Shown: positions 62,760 through 64,000 of the stretch, piece by piece | How positions within the stretch are numbered: the first letter of the stretch is position 1 | How the letters are laid out: the number at the start of each line of letters is the position of its first letter | Source of the DNA: Oxalobacteraceae bacterium UBA4003 | Lineage (GTDB): Bacteria; Pseudomonadota; Gammaproteobacteria; Burkholderiales; Burkholderiaceae_D | NCBI GenBank assembly: GCA_002384815.1 | Contig: DGBN01000029.1 | Span: forward strand, 119,286 to 183,285 | Reading direction: 5' to 3' | Length of the DNA stretch: 64,000 nt | Position numbers and translations under genes: made by a program | Notes under the pieces: generated by a model | What the model saw: the letters and a program-made list of their open reading frames with translations, nothing else | Database searches by the model: none | Told to the model about the DNA's origin: nothing

Positions 62760-62899
62760 CGTTTGTCTCCTGATTTATCTTTAATGCCGTTTTTTGTAAA
62801 AACGGGCGTCATTTTTGAAACTGATACCACATATAGTCCTGCAGATTGCGCCGAGTTTAACAGCTGTTTTTGTTATTTTCAAATTGCGATATCATTTAC

Positions 62900-62916
62900 C
62901 ATAATGCGAAATTATG
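62900..62916. promoter_or_regulatory. 17-bp palindrome between aceE and folD
   Basis: CATAAT (62900-62905) and ATTATG (62911-62916) flank GCGAA. It lies 141 bp from the aceE start and 178 bp from folD. Regulatory role is unproven. The rest of 62760-63093 shows a folD promoter and no gene. Confidence 0.3.
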
Positions 62917-63031
62917 TCGCAAAGCAGCATTTTTAAAGGCTTTTAAGCCATTTGAATCATCCAGACAAGCAACAAACCATCATTCGAGCATAGTGACTTA
63001 CAACTTTCTTACAAGGCTCATCTGGCTTGGG

Positions 63032-63062
63032 TTACATCTCCTGCTTTTCAGTCCCTTATAAT
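63032..63062 (+). promoter_or_regulatory. Promoter of folD
   Basis: TATAAT at 63057-63062 and TTACAT at 63032-63037 with a 19-bp spacer. FolD starts 31 bp later, without an obvious ribosome binding site. Confidence 0.4.
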
Positions 63063-63093
63063 CAGTCCTCTCTTCTAATCACACTATCAATTC

Positions 63094-63945
63094 ATGAGCG
63101 CACAAATCATAGACGGCAATTTGCTTTCCCAACAACTTCGCCAGGACGTGGCAGCCCGTGCCGCCGCGCTAACGGCGAAAGGTAATCAACCTGGCCTGGC
63201 CGTGATTTTGGTTGGTGCCGATCCAGCATCTCAGGTTTATGTGCGCAACAAGGTCAAGGCATGCGAAGACAACGGCGTATTCTCACTGCTGGAAAAATAC
63301 GAAGCGGATATGACAGAAGCCGCCCTGCTGGCGCGCATTGCTGCGCTGAACAATGACCCGAAAATTCACGGTATCCTGGTCCAGATGCCGCTGCCCAAGC
63401 ACATAAATCCGACCAAAGTGATCGAGGCCATCTCGCCGCGCAAGGACGTGGATGGCTATTCGGTATTGAGCGCCGGCGAACTGCTGACCGGCCTGCCCGG
63501 CTTTCGCCCTTGCACGCCGTATGGCTGCATGAAGCTGATCGAAAGCACAGGCAGCAAAATAGCCGGCAAGCATGCGGTCGTCATAGGCCGCAGCAATACC
63601 GTCGGCAAGCCAATGGCATTATTGCTCTTGCAAGCCAACGCAACCGTCACCATCTGCCATAGTGGAACCGCAGATCTCGGCTATCACACACGTCAGGCCG
63701 ATATCGTCGTCGCTGCGACCGGCCGCCGCGATACGCTGACCGCCGACATGATCAAACCCGGCGCGATCGTGATCGACGTCGGCATCAACCGCGATGACAA
63801 TGGCAAACTGTGTGGCGATGTCGATTTTGCTGCCGCCAAGGAAGTCGCCGGCCACATCTCGCCAGTACCGGGCGGTGTCGGCCCCATGACCATTACCATG
63901 CTTCTGGTGAACACCATTGAAGCAGCAGAGAGAGAAACCGACTGA
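63094..63945 (+). CDS. folD: Methylenetetrahydrofolate dehydrogenase/cyclohydrolase FolD
   Basis: A 283-residue bifunctional enzyme interconverting methylene- and formyl-tetrahydrofolate. YVRNKVKACEDNGV contains the catalytic Lys, and ILVQMPLPKHI the conserved motif. The NADP site GRSNTVGKPMALLL and the C-terminal PVPGGVGPMTITMLL are canonical. The stop overlaps the next start by one base (TGATG), suggesting translational coupling. Confidence 0.97.
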   Translation: MSAQIIDGNLLSQQLRQDVAARAAALTAKGNQPGLAVILVGADPASQVYVRNKVKACEDNGVFSLLEKYEADMTEAALLARIAALNNDPKIHGILVQMPLPKHINPTKVIEAISPRKDVDGYSVLSAGELLTGLPGFRPCTPYGCMKLIESTGSKIAGKHAVVIGRSNTVGKPMALLLLQANATVTICHSGTADLGYHTRQADIVVAATGRRDTLTADMIKPGAIVIDVGINRDDNGKLCGDVDFAAAKEVAGHISPVPGGVGPMTITMLLVNTIEAAERETD

Positions 63946-64000
63946 TGAATATTGCCCTGAACCCGCTGCTGGATTTTTCCGACCTTCCACAATTTGCTGC
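63945..64000 (+). CDS. prlC: Start of M3-family oligopeptidase A (partial)
   Basis: Only 18 codons are in the window, beginning MNIALNPLLDFSDLPQF, which fits the N-terminus of oligopeptidase A (PrlC), often next to folD in Burkholderiales. The start overlaps the folD stop in TGATG. Too short for certainty. Confidence 0.6.
   Translation, partial: MNIALNPLLDFSDLPQFA

Noticed and set aside
62900..62916. PdhR operator before aceE
   Set aside because: The palindrome does not match the AATTGGT...ACCAATT type of PdhR sites, so it is left as unassigned.

Overview
The window looks like ordinary chromosome from a Gram-negative betaproteobacterium of order Burkholderiales. The best fit is Oxalobacteraceae close to Herminiimonas/Janthinobacterium; this is a judgement from gene content and protein style, not a search. 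Supporting points are an ssuEADCBF sulfonate operon with the molbindin gene ssuF, scattered polyhydroxyalkanoate (PHA) genes (phasin, PHA-system protein, PhaZ), a DUF1841 protein, the 'Gcr' membrane protein family, a solo soluble RnfB next to nth, and aceE-aceF-lpdA with lipoyl domains on both E2 and E3. No rRNA, tRNA, prophage, insertion sequence or CRISPR array was seen.

Layout. 1-762: 5' part of a degenerate EAL-domain gene. 0.8-6.8 kb: sulfur scavenging block on the minus strand (sbp, ssuE, ssuA, ssuD, ssuC, ssuB, ssuF) behind a 23-bp palindrome with LysR-type spacing. 7-11 kb: dgkA, an IclR regulator, a D,D-endopeptidase with a histone-like tail, an EamA exporter. 11.2-20.9 kb: phasin, a divergent iron(III) ABC permease/ATPase pair around a Fur-like box, a MoaB/CinA-type protein, an EI24 membrane protein, FKBP, acyl-CoA-binding protein, PHA-system protein, a 2-hydroxyacid dehydrogenase, a frameshifted antiporter remnant, ferredoxin and PHA depolymerase. 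21-29.9 kb: rnfB-nth, nitroreductase, DUF1841, two small cytochromes c, the Gcr membrane protein, a MoxR-VWA pair and a pseudo-receiver protein. 30.2-34.8 kb: parE, a small secreted ORF, parC. 34.8-35.5 kb: two inverted copies of a structured extragenic repeat. 35.5-42.3 kb: aminotransferase, RidA, EamA transporter divergent from a MocR regulator, htpG. 42.4-42.9 kb: a lone integron gene cassette (VOC protein plus attC). 43-52.7 kb: small membrane proteins, ecotin, SDR, a family-6-like DNA glycosylase, a spermidine-synthase-like protein, a GspE/PilB ATPase, TerC with a structured leader, a nucleoside-sugar-epimerase-like protein and a ferredoxin reductase. 52.8-56.3 kb: a probable attenuator-controlled argD, an NlpC/P60 lipoprotein, a GDSL esterase and two small proteins. 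56.5-64 kb: the pyruvate dehydrogenase operon aceE-aceF-lpdA, folD and the first codons of an oligopeptidase.

Most noteworthy: (1) a complete 489-bp integron cassette with no integrase in view, between htpG and a small chromosomal gene; (2) a promoter, a possibly leaderless 22-codon peptide with three consecutive Arg codons, and a terminator directly upstream of argD, which looks like a transcription attenuator; (3) an inverted pair of extragenic elements whose 13-bp stems differ in sequence but remain perfectly paired around the same loop; (4) a frameshifted antiporter fossil; (5) a structured leader upstream of terC.
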